Positions 14,311-24,801 of a DNA stretch of 64,000 nucleotides are shown piece after piece. A program made the position numbers and the translations under genes. This DNA is from Coptis chinensis. Lineage: Eukaryota; Streptophyta; Magnoliopsida; Ranunculales; Ranunculaceae. Location: contig CM027378.1 of NCBI GenBank assembly GCA_015680905.1, forward strand, positions 77,095,501-77,159,500. The letters are read 5' to 3'. Position 1 is the stretch's first letter. Every line of letters begins with the position of its first letter. The notes beneath the pieces were generated by a model. That model saw only the letters and a program-made list of their open reading frames with translations. It was not told the origin of the DNA and searched no databases.

Positions 14311-15471
14311 TTAATGAAGCTTGTCCGATTCATCCGTATCCGTTGCCCGCGAATTTCCGAATCGGTGAACGCGCCACGGGCTTCCAACGCCAATCTTTCA
14401 TGGATGCTTCTTCAGGGTACTACCAGATATCTTTGAATGTGAATGACCAAGAGTTCACCGCCTTCATCACCGACCAAGATATTTTTTGCTACACTGTTAT
14501 GCCTTTTGGTCTGAAAAATGCCGGTGCAACCTACCAAAAGCTTATCAATACAATTTTTTCCGATCTATTGGGAAAAATAATGGAGGCTTATATCGATGAT
14601 ATAGTCGTTAAATCGAAGCATACTGGTGATCATCTTTCCGATCTTCAACTTGTTTTTGATAGGCTTAACAAGTATAACATGAGACTCAATCCCGCCAAAT
14701 GTTCTTTTGGCCTCTCTTCTGAAAAAGTTCTGGGATACCTCATGACTCGTAGAGGTATTGAGGCTAATCCTGATCAGATACACGCTGTTATTGATATGTC
14801 ATCACCAAAAAAAATAAGAATGAAATTCAACGATTACTGGTTGGCTTGCCGCTCTTCATAGATTTATTTCTAAATATTCCGATCGTTGTCATCCCTTCTT
14901 CCAGACTTTAAAGGGGGCGGAAACTTGGAACGTTGATTGTGATATGGCATTCCAACAACTGGAGAAATACTTGGAAGAATCTATGGAAGACATTCTACCG
15001 CTAATAATTGGGGGTGACGAAGACCAATATGAAAACGCAATTTCTAAACCCATTGACCTATGTATTGTTTACTCAGATGGCTCCTATAGTAAATCTGGGT
15101 CGGGAATTGGATGTATTTTTGTTAAACCCGGCGGAGAAAAGATTTGGAAATCTGTGCGACTTGGCCCAATTTCAAATAACGGCCGAATATGAGGATGCCA
15201 TTTGTGCCTTGAGAACGGACCTTTGATGATCAGCCGAAAAGCTCGAGTTATACACGGATTCTCGCCTTGTTGCAAATCAGTTTGGTGGGTCTTTTGAAGC
15301 AAGAGATGAGCGTATGGCGGCTTATCTTAGTTTTATATATAGTCTTTCTCGACAATTTGATAGCATCTCTATCACTCAAAGACCCCGAAATGACTTATGT
15401 CATGCAGATTCATTGGCTTATCTCTCCGCTGCCGTTAGAAGCGAAGGGCTTGACACATCACTTTTGCAGTC
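14311..15471 (+). pseudogene. Reverse transcriptase / RNase H remnant
   Basis: Starting near NLNEACPIHPYPLP, the frame shows RT landmarks FMDASSGYYQI, FCYTVMPFGLKNAGATYQKL and the catalytic YIDD box (AYIDDIVVKSKH). It ends after about 170 residues with a frameshift near 14815. The connection region follows in another frame (HRFISKYSDRCHPFFQTLKG). RNase H-like pieces follow at 15061-15192 (YSDGSYSKSGSGIGCIF) and, after further frameshifts, to about 15471 (LYTDSRLVANQFGG). No integrase follows. Typical of a dead Tat-type pol. Confidence 0.85.
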
Positions 15472-15539
15472 ATCTTTTCATCAGTCTAAGTTTGAACGTT
15501 TTTACACTCACTTAATTCATTACTATCATTACGAAAAAA

Positions 15540-16760
15540 TCTGACGAAGTTACCACATTTAACTTCGTCAGTCTAAGTTTGAACGCTTTTACGCTTTTAC
15601 TCATTACTATCGCTTTAGTTCATTACTATCACTATTTACAATATCCGACTAAGTCACCAGCGTTTTTTTTTTTTTAGTTCGTTACTTGACTATGACAATT
15701 TCCACTTTCACCGCGTTTTTTGCCCGATTCCGTTTAATTTTTCACTTCGAGTCTAAGTTTGCATTAAATTCGGGCGTTTTTTTTTCTCTATATAGCGCCT
15801 CGTTCTATTTCATTTCAACTACATAAATCAACAACATTGTAAGTTTTCCGCAGGTATGTTATATGTCACAACAACAATATTCAATAACAAATCCATACTT
15901 TATTATTATTTTTTATCAAAAGAAGTTTTAGCTCTATGGTATTACATTCACACAATTACCTAATCAATTGTCTCACAATTGTCTTCTGATCGTTCGATTA
16001 AATCTTCATTTTCTTCTTGAAATCTGCATTAAACCCGCTTTTAGCTTTCGGTTAACTATTTTCCGCATGATCATTTTTTCTAAGGCATTGTGCCGATCTT
16101 TCTCCGAAAATTTTTCCGAGCGAAAATTTTCGTCAGCTTCATTATTTTTTCTAAGGCATTGTGCCGATCTTTCTACGAAAATTTTTCGTCAACTTCATTA
16201 TTTTTTCTAAGGCATTGTGCCGATCTTTCTATGAAAAAATTTTCGGCGAAAATTTTTAAATCGACTTCATTATTATTTCTAAAGCATTGTGCCGATCTTT
16301 CTATGAAAAATTTTCCGGCAAAAAAAATTTAAATTTCTTCATTATTTTTTTAAGGCAGCATGCCGATCTTTCTACCTTTAAATTTTCGGCGAAAATTTTT
16401 TGTATTTTTTTTCTATGGCATTGTGCCGATCTTTCTCGAAAAAAATTTCGGCGAAAATTTTAAAATCGGAGATCATTTTTTTTCTAAGGAATTCTGCCGA
16501 TCTTTCTACGAGAAATTTACTAAGTGAAATTTATTGATAGCTTCATTATTTTTTCTAAGGCATTAAGCCGAACTTTCTAAGCGAAACTTTCCGAGGCTCG
16601 TACAACTGTCGTTTATCCGTGCGGCAAAAATTTGCATTACGTTAACTTTCTAAGCGAAAACTTTATTCAGCTTCTTTATTATTATTTTTTCTACGGCATT
16701 GTGATCTTTCCGTTCGAAACTTTTCATTAATATCTTTTGCTCGTAATTCCGCCGTTTCAA
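15540..16760. repeat. AT-rich tandem repeat array in the Tat-type element
   Basis: From about 16078 to 16740 a unit of roughly 60 bases recurs at least eight times with changes; its constant part is GGCATTGTGCCGATCTTTCT followed by runs of CGAAAATTTT. Just upstream (15540-15660) a shorter repeat around TTACTATC and AACTTCGTCAGTCTAAG is visible. No protein is plausible here. Such arrays are common in the 3' untranslated part of Tat/Ogre-like elements. Confidence 0.8.
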
Positions 16761-17281
16761 CTTGCGACGCAAATACAAATCTTTTCGTTAGTCTTTCAGA
16801 CTTAACCAAAATGTGAAGCTAACTGGGAAAAAAAAATACTGACATACCTGTTTTATGTTGTCGAATTTTTTTTGCCACCGCTTTGTCATATTCTCTAAAC
16901 TTTTCTTCGTCTTCTTCGGCAGCCCAATATAACTCAATTATTGCACAATTTCTTTGTTTAACGGAATTGCACTCCCGCAACTTAATTATGAGTAAGTCAT
17001 TACTGCTTCATCTTCTTCGACTTTCGTTTCAAATTCATACACTTCGTCCATCTCAAATCTCTCGAGTGCTAATATTTTCCGTAGTTCTTTAAGTGACCAT
17101 CGTCGCGGCGTCGTGTGTTCGTTATATCTAGCACCTTCACCAAGTCTACGATCGTTATCGAGTTTTTTTCTTCTCAATTATCTTTCATCGGTGTAATACG
17201 GTCGTTTCTACCTGTTTAAAAAAAAAAAATAAAAAAAAAAAAAATAAAAAAAAATAAATCGGGTCAGAAAGCTAAAAAACT

Positions 17282-17455
17282 GGGTTCACTGGGCCAGATC
17301 AGTGCAACACAGATACGGTGCCCTTCCTTTACTGGCGCTGCACCATATCATGTTTGTTCCTTTTAGTTCCGCATGCCTGGGCCAAATTAAAGAGAGCAGG
17401 TACGGTGTCCTTTCTTTGTTGGTGCTACATCGTATCATGTTTGGTTGGAACCAGT
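17282..17455. repeat. Two imperfect copies of an ~100-base unit
   Basis: TACGGTGCCCTTCCTTTACT at about 17315 and TACGGTGTCCTTTCTTTGTT at about 17400, each followed by a GCTGCACCATATCATGTTTG-like stretch. Lies in the non-coding 3' part of the Tat-type element. Confidence 0.55.
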
Positions 17456-17460
17456 TTTAA

Positions 17461-17796
17461 ATGAGGCGCCATCAGTATCGCCCTCACCACTTTTCTTCTC
17501 ATCAGCTCATGTACGAATTCGCTCCATACACCAACACTTTTATGTCATCTCCACATGATCCGTGCAGAGGAATTTCTAAGGAAAAAGTTCAACAGTTCAA
17601 CGGCCATGCACAAAAACAACAACAACAACAACAACGACAAGAGCGTAACGCGCAAGTTTACTTAGATGAGCTGAAAGGTGGATATTTGATGGACGCGGCT
17701 GATTTTTTTTTAATTCGGAGTAATGGTCTACAAAGGGACATCATTTTGCAACCAAACCCACTAGATTTCCAACACTTAAGATCGGAAACAAGATGA
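17461..17796 (+). CDS. Unrecognised 111-residue ORF with polyglutamine
   Basis: An open frame from ATG (MRRHQYRPHHFSSHQLMYEF) with a short Gln run near residue 55 (QKQQQQQQRQERNAQ) and a C-terminal part ADFFLIRSNGLQRD. It is not a known retrotransposon domain to me. It sits between repeats and the 3' LTR, so it may be a chance frame or a captured fragment. No splice or regulatory signals support it. Confidence 0.3.
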   Translation: MRRHQYRPHHFSSHQLMYEFAPYTNTFMSSPHDPCRGISKEKVQQFNGHAQKQQQQQQRQERNAQVYLDELKGGYLMDAADFFLIRSNGLQRDIILQPNPLDFQHLRSETR

Positions 17797-18701
17797 CCAT
17801 CAGCACTACCATGCGATATTTGTTCGTGTTTGATCGTGCACTGATATGAAATCTGGATCACGTGAGTACCTCGTTCACGCTAAACTTCATGGCGAGAGCA
17901 CGTCGTTATGAGGCACGAACAGCGCTCTACCACCAAAGGCCATGTTGCTTTGCCAGCCAGCCCTGAGCCTAACTGAAACCGACACAAGTTTATATATAAG
18001 CAGCGTTTGCTGGAGAGAGAACGTACCTGCTAGTCACAGCGAAGATGACACACGGCATACGGCGTTCTAGAGCGGCAATACTGCGACAAGCTTTCTGCGA
18101 CTTCAAGGAGTCTTGACCACGTCTGTTTGATAAGCGCCCCTATTGCGCCAGCACTTATATAAGGTTTTGTTGAGCTGGTTTTTCATTGCTGAAGAATTCT
18201 TTTCTAATCCAACTTCATCCGTCATCTCAATTCTTATCTATTTCATATTCTTATCACATCCGTACACTTTGAGTCCGATTCAGGTTTAACTTCCTTTTAT
18301 TACTATTATTACTATATTGCCCCTATGTTTAATTTCAACGGTCTAATCCTTGTTTCGTTATTCCGCTGGCACGCGTCGTCGACATCACTTTCGCATTGTT
18401 ACGTAATACGTTCGGTACAGTGTTCGGCTCTCAATTTCTTTTGAAATTTTATTTATGTGCATCTTTTATTTTATCTGTGCATTTTCGACCATTTTTTTAT
18501 TTAACTACGTCATTGCGTCCCGTATACGTTAATTTGACATTTTTTCATTTCCGATAATTCACGAATTTTTTCCGATTGTCCATTTTCTTATCGTTTACGT
18601 TCACACGACACTTTATTATACACTCTGCTTACTCTTTTATTATTTCAAGTTTTCCTTGCTTTTTCTTCTCTTCTTTGCCATGTGAACTTTGTTCGCATGA
18701 C

Positions 18702-18714
18702 AAAGAGGGGGCGG
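18702..18714 (+). other. Polypurine tract
   Basis: AAAGAGGGGGCGG directly before the 3' LTR, the expected second-strand primer of the Tat-type element (one C interrupts the purine run). Confidence 0.8.
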
Positions 18715-19190
18715 TGTTTCGACTCCCACCTCCGTGGCAAACGTCCATTAGTAGGGGTCTCTATTTTATTCATTTAATCAACTGGGCTAAAGCCCAATTC
18801 ACAATATCATGGATCAATGTACAGGCCCATTAACTCATGTGTCTAAGGTTTAACCTTAGCCACATGGCTTGCCACTAATGTATATTGATTTATGTCCAGA
18901 TTCATTTCTTATCAAAGAGATAATTATCAGATGAGAGTTATAGTCTATTATAATTACTCAAGCTACAAGATTACTTGAGCTACAAAGACTCTCTACTCTA
19001 CCTCTATAAATACCAAACTATTTTTCATAAGGAACTATGTTGAAACTTGATCCCTAGAGAAATAGATCTTGGGTACGTAGGCAGCCATTATTTGGTTCAG
19101 TTTCATCTCCCCCAACATCAAATTCCATTGTTTCTTAGTGCGTTCGTCACAATTTCTCTCGTTGTGTTGAAGCAGGTTACTGCCGAAACA
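18715..19190 (+). repeat. 3' LTR of the Tat-type element
   Basis: 476 bases ending GCCGAAACA, followed by the target duplication ATTAG. Differs from the 5' LTR at several substitutions (for example CGACTCCCACCTCCG against CGACCCCCACCTACG). Confidence 0.92.
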
Positions 19191-19337
19191 ATTAGTAATG
19201 AATTTACATTTATTCAACTCCGAAGCTTGAAATACTCAAAAGCACGTAATTAGTGATAAAACTATATTATTAATCACATAATTGGTCTAATAGCAATATT
19301 GTTAAGGGGTTAAAACTACAGTTTTGGGCTCTTATCA
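19191..19337 (-). mobile_element. Truncated Athila-like LTR, outer end
   Basis: Continuation of 11766-13110 across the Tat-type insertion. The minus strand reads TGATAAGAGCCCAAAACTGT from 19337, the same start as the plus-strand LTR at 26623. The LINE remnant abuts its end. Confidence 0.87.
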
Positions 19338-20219
19338 GGGAGCAATCACTCAAGGCGAAGCACCTAAAGAACAGTCTCAAAACCAACAAACAAGAGTCTT
19401 GATCCTAAATAATGACGAAGTCATAGCAAAAAAAACTAGCAACAATGAAGGAATGTCTTATGCGGATAAAGCAAGGGAGAGAATGACACAAACTATAGAT
19501 TTGGAATCTCTACCATTGCCAAGCAAGAGAGGGGACACTTTAGCAATCAAATTATCAGCCAAAGCAGTAAAAAAAGGTTTAGAGGCTTGCAAATATGCGC
19601 TAGTAGCAAGACTAGACATGGAAAACCTGAACTTGGAGAATGCTAGAGCTGAAGCTAACAACAAATGGGGTATGACAGAAGAGGTTAAGATTTCACCACT
19701 AGGCAAGGGATATCTAATGCTGCGATTTAAGAATGAAACAGACTTAAAAAAGTGAGTTTGGGTGGACCTTGGTTTCTTGGTTCCCAACTCCTTAGACTTT
19801 CACCATGGACTCCAAACTTCAACATAGACACTCACAGGCACTCAACTGCCCTTGTTTGCGTGAAATTTCTGGGACTCAGTTTTGAATGCTGGGAGGTGGA
19901 GAGTCTTATGGCTATGGGAAGAATTGTCGGAAATCCTATTCGAGTTGACAAGAACTCACTGGAAAGAAATAACGGATACTATGCAAGTGTGCAGGTAGAT
20001 ATAGACCTGTCCAAAGCTGTTCCTGATAAAATCCTAGTAGAAGTTGAGGGTACCAAAATTGAATTATGGCAAGAGGTTCAATTAGGCAAATTGCCAAAAT
20101 TTTGCAACCATTGCAAAATTGTGGGTCACATGGTAGGAGAATGCAGAGTCCTCAAGAAAGATCTGAATGCAGTTCCTACAGTTACAAATCCTAAAGAAGG
20201 AGGTGAAAAGGAGAGATAA
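19338..20219 (+). pseudogene. LINE ORF1-like remnant (DUF4283 + CX2CX4HX4C zinc knuckle)
   Basis: The first frame carries a DUF4283-like segment (YALVARLDMENLNLENAR, KISPLGKGYLMLRFKNETD). It breaks at a one-base frameshift plus stop near 19755. The second frame continues the same domain (GGPWFLGSQLLRLSPWTPNF, VKFLGLSFECWEVESLMAMG) and ends with the knuckle FCNHCKIVGHMVGECR, a typical zf-CCHC_4. This pairing is usual for plant L1-type LINE ORF1 proteins and their domesticated relatives. No endonuclease or reverse transcriptase follows, so it is a truncated copy. Confidence 0.85.
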
Positions 20220-20503
20220 ATGAGCAAAAACCAAAAGAAAAGAGGGAGGGGTTCTAGAGACATATTTTATCTTGACATGTAAACAAACTCAAAATCGTTA
20301 GAACATTTATAAGTTTCATATTAGGCTAATATTTTGTAGATATGATCTCCTAACTATTCTAAACATTGTCACAAATAATCAAAAAAAATCAAAAAATTCC
20401 AAACTTGCCAAATGTAATTAACAATTTACAAAATTTGGCTAATTGTAGACCATTCATTTTCACCATTTTTAATATTATATTTGTGTACTTCAAATTTTGT
20501 GAA

Positions 20504-21213
20504 CTCGGAGATTGTAATCTCTCTCTCTCACTCTCTTGTTATTGCGTTAATTTGTGCTTAATATATAGATTTATTGTTTTTTTTTCAGGCCCATTCACAC
20601 AGAGAGTCTTGCTTACTCTTGAGGAAAAGCATCTCCCTTATCATATGAAGTTGGTGGATTTAACGAACAAACCCAAATGGTGATTTTTGTGAACTATGTG
20701 TACATGAGCATGCATCTGAGTATTTGGTTTTGTCCAGCCTTAATATTTGGTTTATGCAATTTAGGTTCTTTGAAATTAGCCCAGAAGGTGAAGTTCCTAT
20801 AGCTAAGCTTGATGAAAAGTGGATTGCTGATTCAGATGTTATTACTAAGTTACTGGAAGAGAAGTATCCTGGTCCATCATTGGAAGTTCCACCTGAGAAG
20901 GCTTCAGTGTATGTTTTCGGGTTCTATGTTCCCTAATTTTTGTTTTGTATGTTTCAAACTCATCTTGAAGATATGGGCTACACTTACACACTTATGGTCT
21001 GTGGAGTTTTCTGCACTTCCTTTCCCCTAGAATAGGGATATTGTGTTTTCTACATTGAATATATATCTGGTAAATGTGAAAAACAATTTGTTTTGTTTGA
21101 ATGAGATTATAGTTTTTCTAGATGTCGGTTTAAGCATTAAACACAAAGATTTTATCCACAGCGTAGAACTTTGTACGAAATACTTGTTTTCGAATCCTTT
21201 TCAGAGGCTTGGA
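20504..21213 (+). pseudogene. DHAR fragment, exon 1 end to intron 3 (copy 4)
   Basis: Plus-strand DHAR piece: the last bases of exon 1, then exon 2 from about 20590 (CPFTQRVLLTLEEKHLPYHM) and exon 3 from about 20766 (FFEISPEGEVPIAKLDEKW to PPEKASV), then intron 3 to 21213. Both exons remain open. Exon 1 is cut just before its end and exons 4-6 are absent. Its intron 3 break corresponds, within about 30 bases, to the break of copy 3 at 11765, with opposite orientation. Confidence 0.85.
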
Positions 21214-21268
21214 ATCGTTTCACTAACCTTCTTATAGAGTGTCCACATCATAACCTTGGCTGTTGCAC

Positions 21269-21400
21269 CACCATAAAGAGGTCCTTTTGAATGGGGGTAA
21301 GTTTTCCTAAGAAAAACACGTTAGTTAGTGCCTTTTCAAAAGGATCAAGTTACCACCACCATAAAGAGGTCCTTGACATACTGAATGGGGGTAGTTTTCT
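21269..21400 (+). repeat. Two direct copies of a ~45-base unit
   Basis: ACCACCATAAAGAGGTCCTT followed by GAATGGGGGTA and GTTTTC-TAAG occurs near 21269 and again near 21353. No coding content. Confidence 0.6.
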
Positions 21401-21434
21401 AAGTAAAGGAGCCTCAAAGATGTAACCTACTAAA

Positions 21435-21893
21435 ATGACGTTGCAATTAGCTGATCGGTCTATTAAATATCATAAAGGTGTTGTTGAAAATGTGCTTGTT
21501 AAGGTTCAAGATTTCTACTATCCTGCTGATTTTGTTATCCTTGATACAGAAGTTACTAACGACTCTGTTCCGATCATTTTAGGGTGTCTTTTCTTGGCTA
21601 CTGCCAACGCGCTCATAAACTACCACGATGGTTCGATGTCCATATCTTTTGGCCATCTTTATGTTGAAGTAAATGTTTTTAAAATGATGAAACAGTTCCT
21701 AGATACGACTATCGATGGAGAAGTTAGCATGATCGAGAGCTTAGCTCAAGATTATTTCAAAACCACGTTTCCTGATAATCAGATGCACAAATTCCTATCC
21801 TTTGGAAGTTCCAACTTTGACGAGAACTCCCTGGAAGTCGAGGAATTAAGATTTCCTTCGACTCTTTTGCAACTCTTCCTTACCACCTCGTGA
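21435..21893 (+). pseudogene. Retroviral-type aspartic protease fragment (Athila-like)
   Basis: The C-terminal part of a retropepsin-like domain: LQLADRSIKYHKGVVENVLV, then FYYPADFVILDTE, then the flap-distal PIILGCLFLATANALINYH, which corresponds to the usual ILGRPFLAT motif. The catalytic DTG lies upstream and is absent. The tail is an acidic linker (NSLEVEELRF). Confidence 0.8.
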
Positions 21894-21939
21894 GTCCCCC
21901 CTCCCCCCCTCTATCAACATCCATTCATCCATTGACGCT

Positions 21940-22500
21940 ATGACGGAAGATGAATTTTTCACCCTCTATCCCAGTGATTCTTTTAACCCACCTATTGAGG
22001 AATGTCTTGCATATCTCAAGGCTTCTGATGATCTAGACCTGAGAGCTCTAGCTGAAGCCCATTCATCCACCTCACATCATCCTGTCACTCATTCATCTTC
22101 CATCACCAATATTCCCCACCTTCCATATTTTCAAAGGAACCTTGAGTTTGCACTTGACCCTCTTGCTTTTTCTGTGCTTAATGAGTTTCTAAATCCTCCT
22201 AATAAGGAAATAATTCCCAAGGGAAATTCACTTGACACCTTCATTTTCATAATTGAGACAATTCCTACCTACACCATGAATGAGTTTTGTGCTAAACCCA
22301 CATTCTCATTTTTTCCATTCTTTCCTTCTAAAACTTATCCATATCCAACATATCTTCCACAAACATCCATTTTCTCACGATCATTCACTTGGACACCCTC
22401 TCGTTCAAAGATGAAGAAGAAGGTGCATGCTCGATTACGTTCTAGGTCTATCAGACTTCGCTTTCATTTCACTAAGTTGCGTCGTAGAAAATCTTGGTGA
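21940..22500 (+). pseudogene. Athila-type coding remnant, unassigned
   Basis: 186-residue frame beginning MTEDEFFTLYPSDSFNPPIE, Ser/Pro/Phe-rich in the middle and ending in a basic tail (RLRSRSIRLRFHFTKLRRRK). It lies between the protease and env-like pieces where pol should be. I do not recognise a domain; it is probably a pol linker remnant rather than a gene. Confidence 0.4.
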
Positions 22501-23902
22501 TTGATTCTCTTTGGGGGTGCATTCCATGTTATTTATTTATGGAAAGACCCAAAGCTCTTTAGGTTATTGATATATGATAAACTGAATGTTCATTATATAC
22601 ATATGTTTTAGATAAAGTCTTGAGTATCTGACTATAAATGACTCATTTTATTCTTCGGTGTACTCCATTCCAATCTTCCATATATTGGTAAGTGCACCAT
22701 TAAGGTAATCGGGCCCTCCCTATTGGAGTGTGTGGCTGTAAGTACTGGATCCTAAGTTCATGTTTAACATAATTCATGTTTTCCACTCTTGCATGTTTTC
22801 TCGATTTTTGAGTCATGTTTCTCTATGGTGTGAATTATGTCTTTAGTGTTTATTGTTTTCCCTTATATTAACCCGTATTCATAATAACAAGAAAAAAAAA
22901 TAAAGCAAAACCATAAAAATAGTTATCTAGAAAGTCTCGGGAATCTGACTTTAAAAGACCCACGTGTTTAAACAAATTTTCTGACCATGTTTTCAAAAAT
23001 TTGTTTGGGGGTGGGGTGTTTGGTCTTTCCATTTTTTATCAATCAATTTCCTATTCTTATCCCTTCCTCATCTCGTGGCTAGTGGTTTAGGAAATTTGTT
23101 GTTTTGATGTTGTTTTATTGTTTTTAGTAGATTGGATGTTAAGTTGTTAAATTCAGTAGTTAAATTTGAATTATGTAGTTAATTGTTATTTGAATTTCTA
23201 TTTTAATTTAGATTGGGTTTTGTCTAAGCATGCGAGGATTTTTGCGTTAATCCCATATTCCCGAATTGTTTGGGGATGGTATTTTTTTTTTTTTAGCATT
23301 GCTTTTATCTGATCCACCATTTTAGAAGTAATTTTGCAATGAGTTGGTTGAGATGTTGCCAATATTGGTGTGACTAGGATTAGATATTGTGGTAGGATGA
23401 AATTTCAATGAGTTAGGAAGTTGCTATTCTAAATTCAATCTAAAAGATATTAGGTTTGTTTTAGAATAATGAATCTGGGTTGTTTCCGTTTTAGGTTTTG
23501 GAAATATTTTGTTTCCGACAATTGCCTTAAATTTTTTTGGCAACTTGTTAATTCGTTTTAGAAACTAAAACCCTATATATATTTCCTTCATTCTACACTC
23601 ACAACCCATACATCTCACTTGCATCTCTCAACTTGAACCTCCAACTTTTTCCTTTTGTTTTTCACTTCATCCTGCTCAGAGTACACGGAGCGCGCCCTGC
23701 GCCCTATACACATGATTCCAGAGCGCACCCTGCGCTGAAAACACTGTGAATTTTTTCGAAAGCAAGATCGAGCCCTTGCCCTACCAAAGGCCATTTCGAG
23801 CGTGCCCGTGCCCCTTTTTCCTCACGCAACCACTATAATTTTTTGATTTTTTGTGAGTTTTTCCAGGGTTGTTTGCAGCACTTCTAGAGAGTAGTTATTG
23901 TG

Positions 23903-24801
23903 ATGACATCCCCTCGTATCATACCGAAATAGTCTTTTGAAGACTTGTTCCAAAGTGACACCTATGGTGCGTGGTTTCGCGACGTGATCATACAAGCAGG
24001 ATGGGAACCACTAATGGTAAGTTCTGATGAACTCTATTCTCCTGCACTTACATCTTATTTCTATGATAATTGTAAGTTCTTTGATAGATCGGATGGAGAA
24101 CAAGTGTTCTCCATCACCATTGAGGATGAACAGATGGAAATTACCAGGTTTTTGTTAGCCTTTGCTCTCGGACTTGCTATGCCCGCTGAATTTCAAGACT
24201 CATGGGCATATTTGGTAGATAATATGTACCTCTATAACTATGAAAATTTGCATGCGGATTATGGGGCAGGAATCTTAAAGATAGAGGACCAAGGGAAATA
24301 TAACGTAGCCCTTGGTAGTATGTCCATGAACGTGGGCACTGTTATGTTTTGGATCATGCTGAACATTAGAGGGGAATGGCGTTATTCTTCTGCGTGAATG
24401 ACGAAACTTGTGATATTTTCCTTGCTTTAGCTGGGGGACGTATGCTCTATAATATTCCCCAGACTTTAATGTCTAGTTTAGCACGAGCCTATAACATGAG
24501 ACATAAGTACCTTCTTATACCTATTTTAGTTTGCCGTATTATGCTATATTTCTTCCCTGTTTTTTGTGCCCGTTTCACGGATTGGGTGGGGGTCGACATT
24601 GTGCAACCCACCAACTGTATTATTCATTTTTTCCGTGCAATGACTTGGATGGGGTGGAGGCTACAACCTCATTTGGTTGCGCCCTACACCCCATCCGACC
24701 AAGTGGCGCTAAACAGGTTAACGATTGTAGATGATAAATGGCGTGAAGTCGGCAAATCATCATGGCGTGGCAGGATGCGAAGGAACCTCATTTCTTTATA
24801 G
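23903..24801 (+). pseudogene. Athila-type env-like / ATHILA ORF-1 family protein, frameshifted
   Basis: A frame from ATG at 23903 (MTSPRIIPK, then a TAG at 23930) continues as SFEDLFQSDTYGAWFRD and EDEQMEITRFLLAFALGL. It shifts frame near 24380 and continues to 24801 (ALAGGRMLYNIPQTLMSSLA, RHKYLLIPILVCRIMLYFF). The arrangement and wording resemble the third ORF of Athila elements (ATHILA ORF-1 family). There is a TATA-like CTATATATAT at about 23572. At least two lesions make it non-functional. Confidence 0.65.

Larger units (their letters stand above)
13111..19190 (+). mobile_element. Tat-type Ty3/gypsy LTR retrotransposon, internally deleted
   Basis: A complete insertion of 6080 bases: LTRs 13111-13585 and 18715-19190, both TGTTTCGAC...GCCGAAACA, primer-binding site at 13590, polypurine tract before the 3' LTR, and a perfect five-base target duplication ATTAG at 13106-13110 and 19191-19195. 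The LTRs differ at several sites, so the insertion is not very recent. The interior keeps a gag fragment, reverse transcriptase and RNase H traces, but no recognisable protease or integrase. The 3' half is non-coding with AT-rich tandem repeats. It sits inside the minus-strand Athila-like LTR. Confidence 0.93.

Noticed and set aside
15968..16332. Two 80-residue plus-strand frames rich in Phe and Ser
   Set aside because: Direct translations of the AT-rich tandem repeat.
16078..16740. Regular repeats considered as a CRISPR array
   Set aside because: Units are contiguous and degenerate without unique spacers, lie in a eukaryotic retrotransposon, and no cas-like gene is present.
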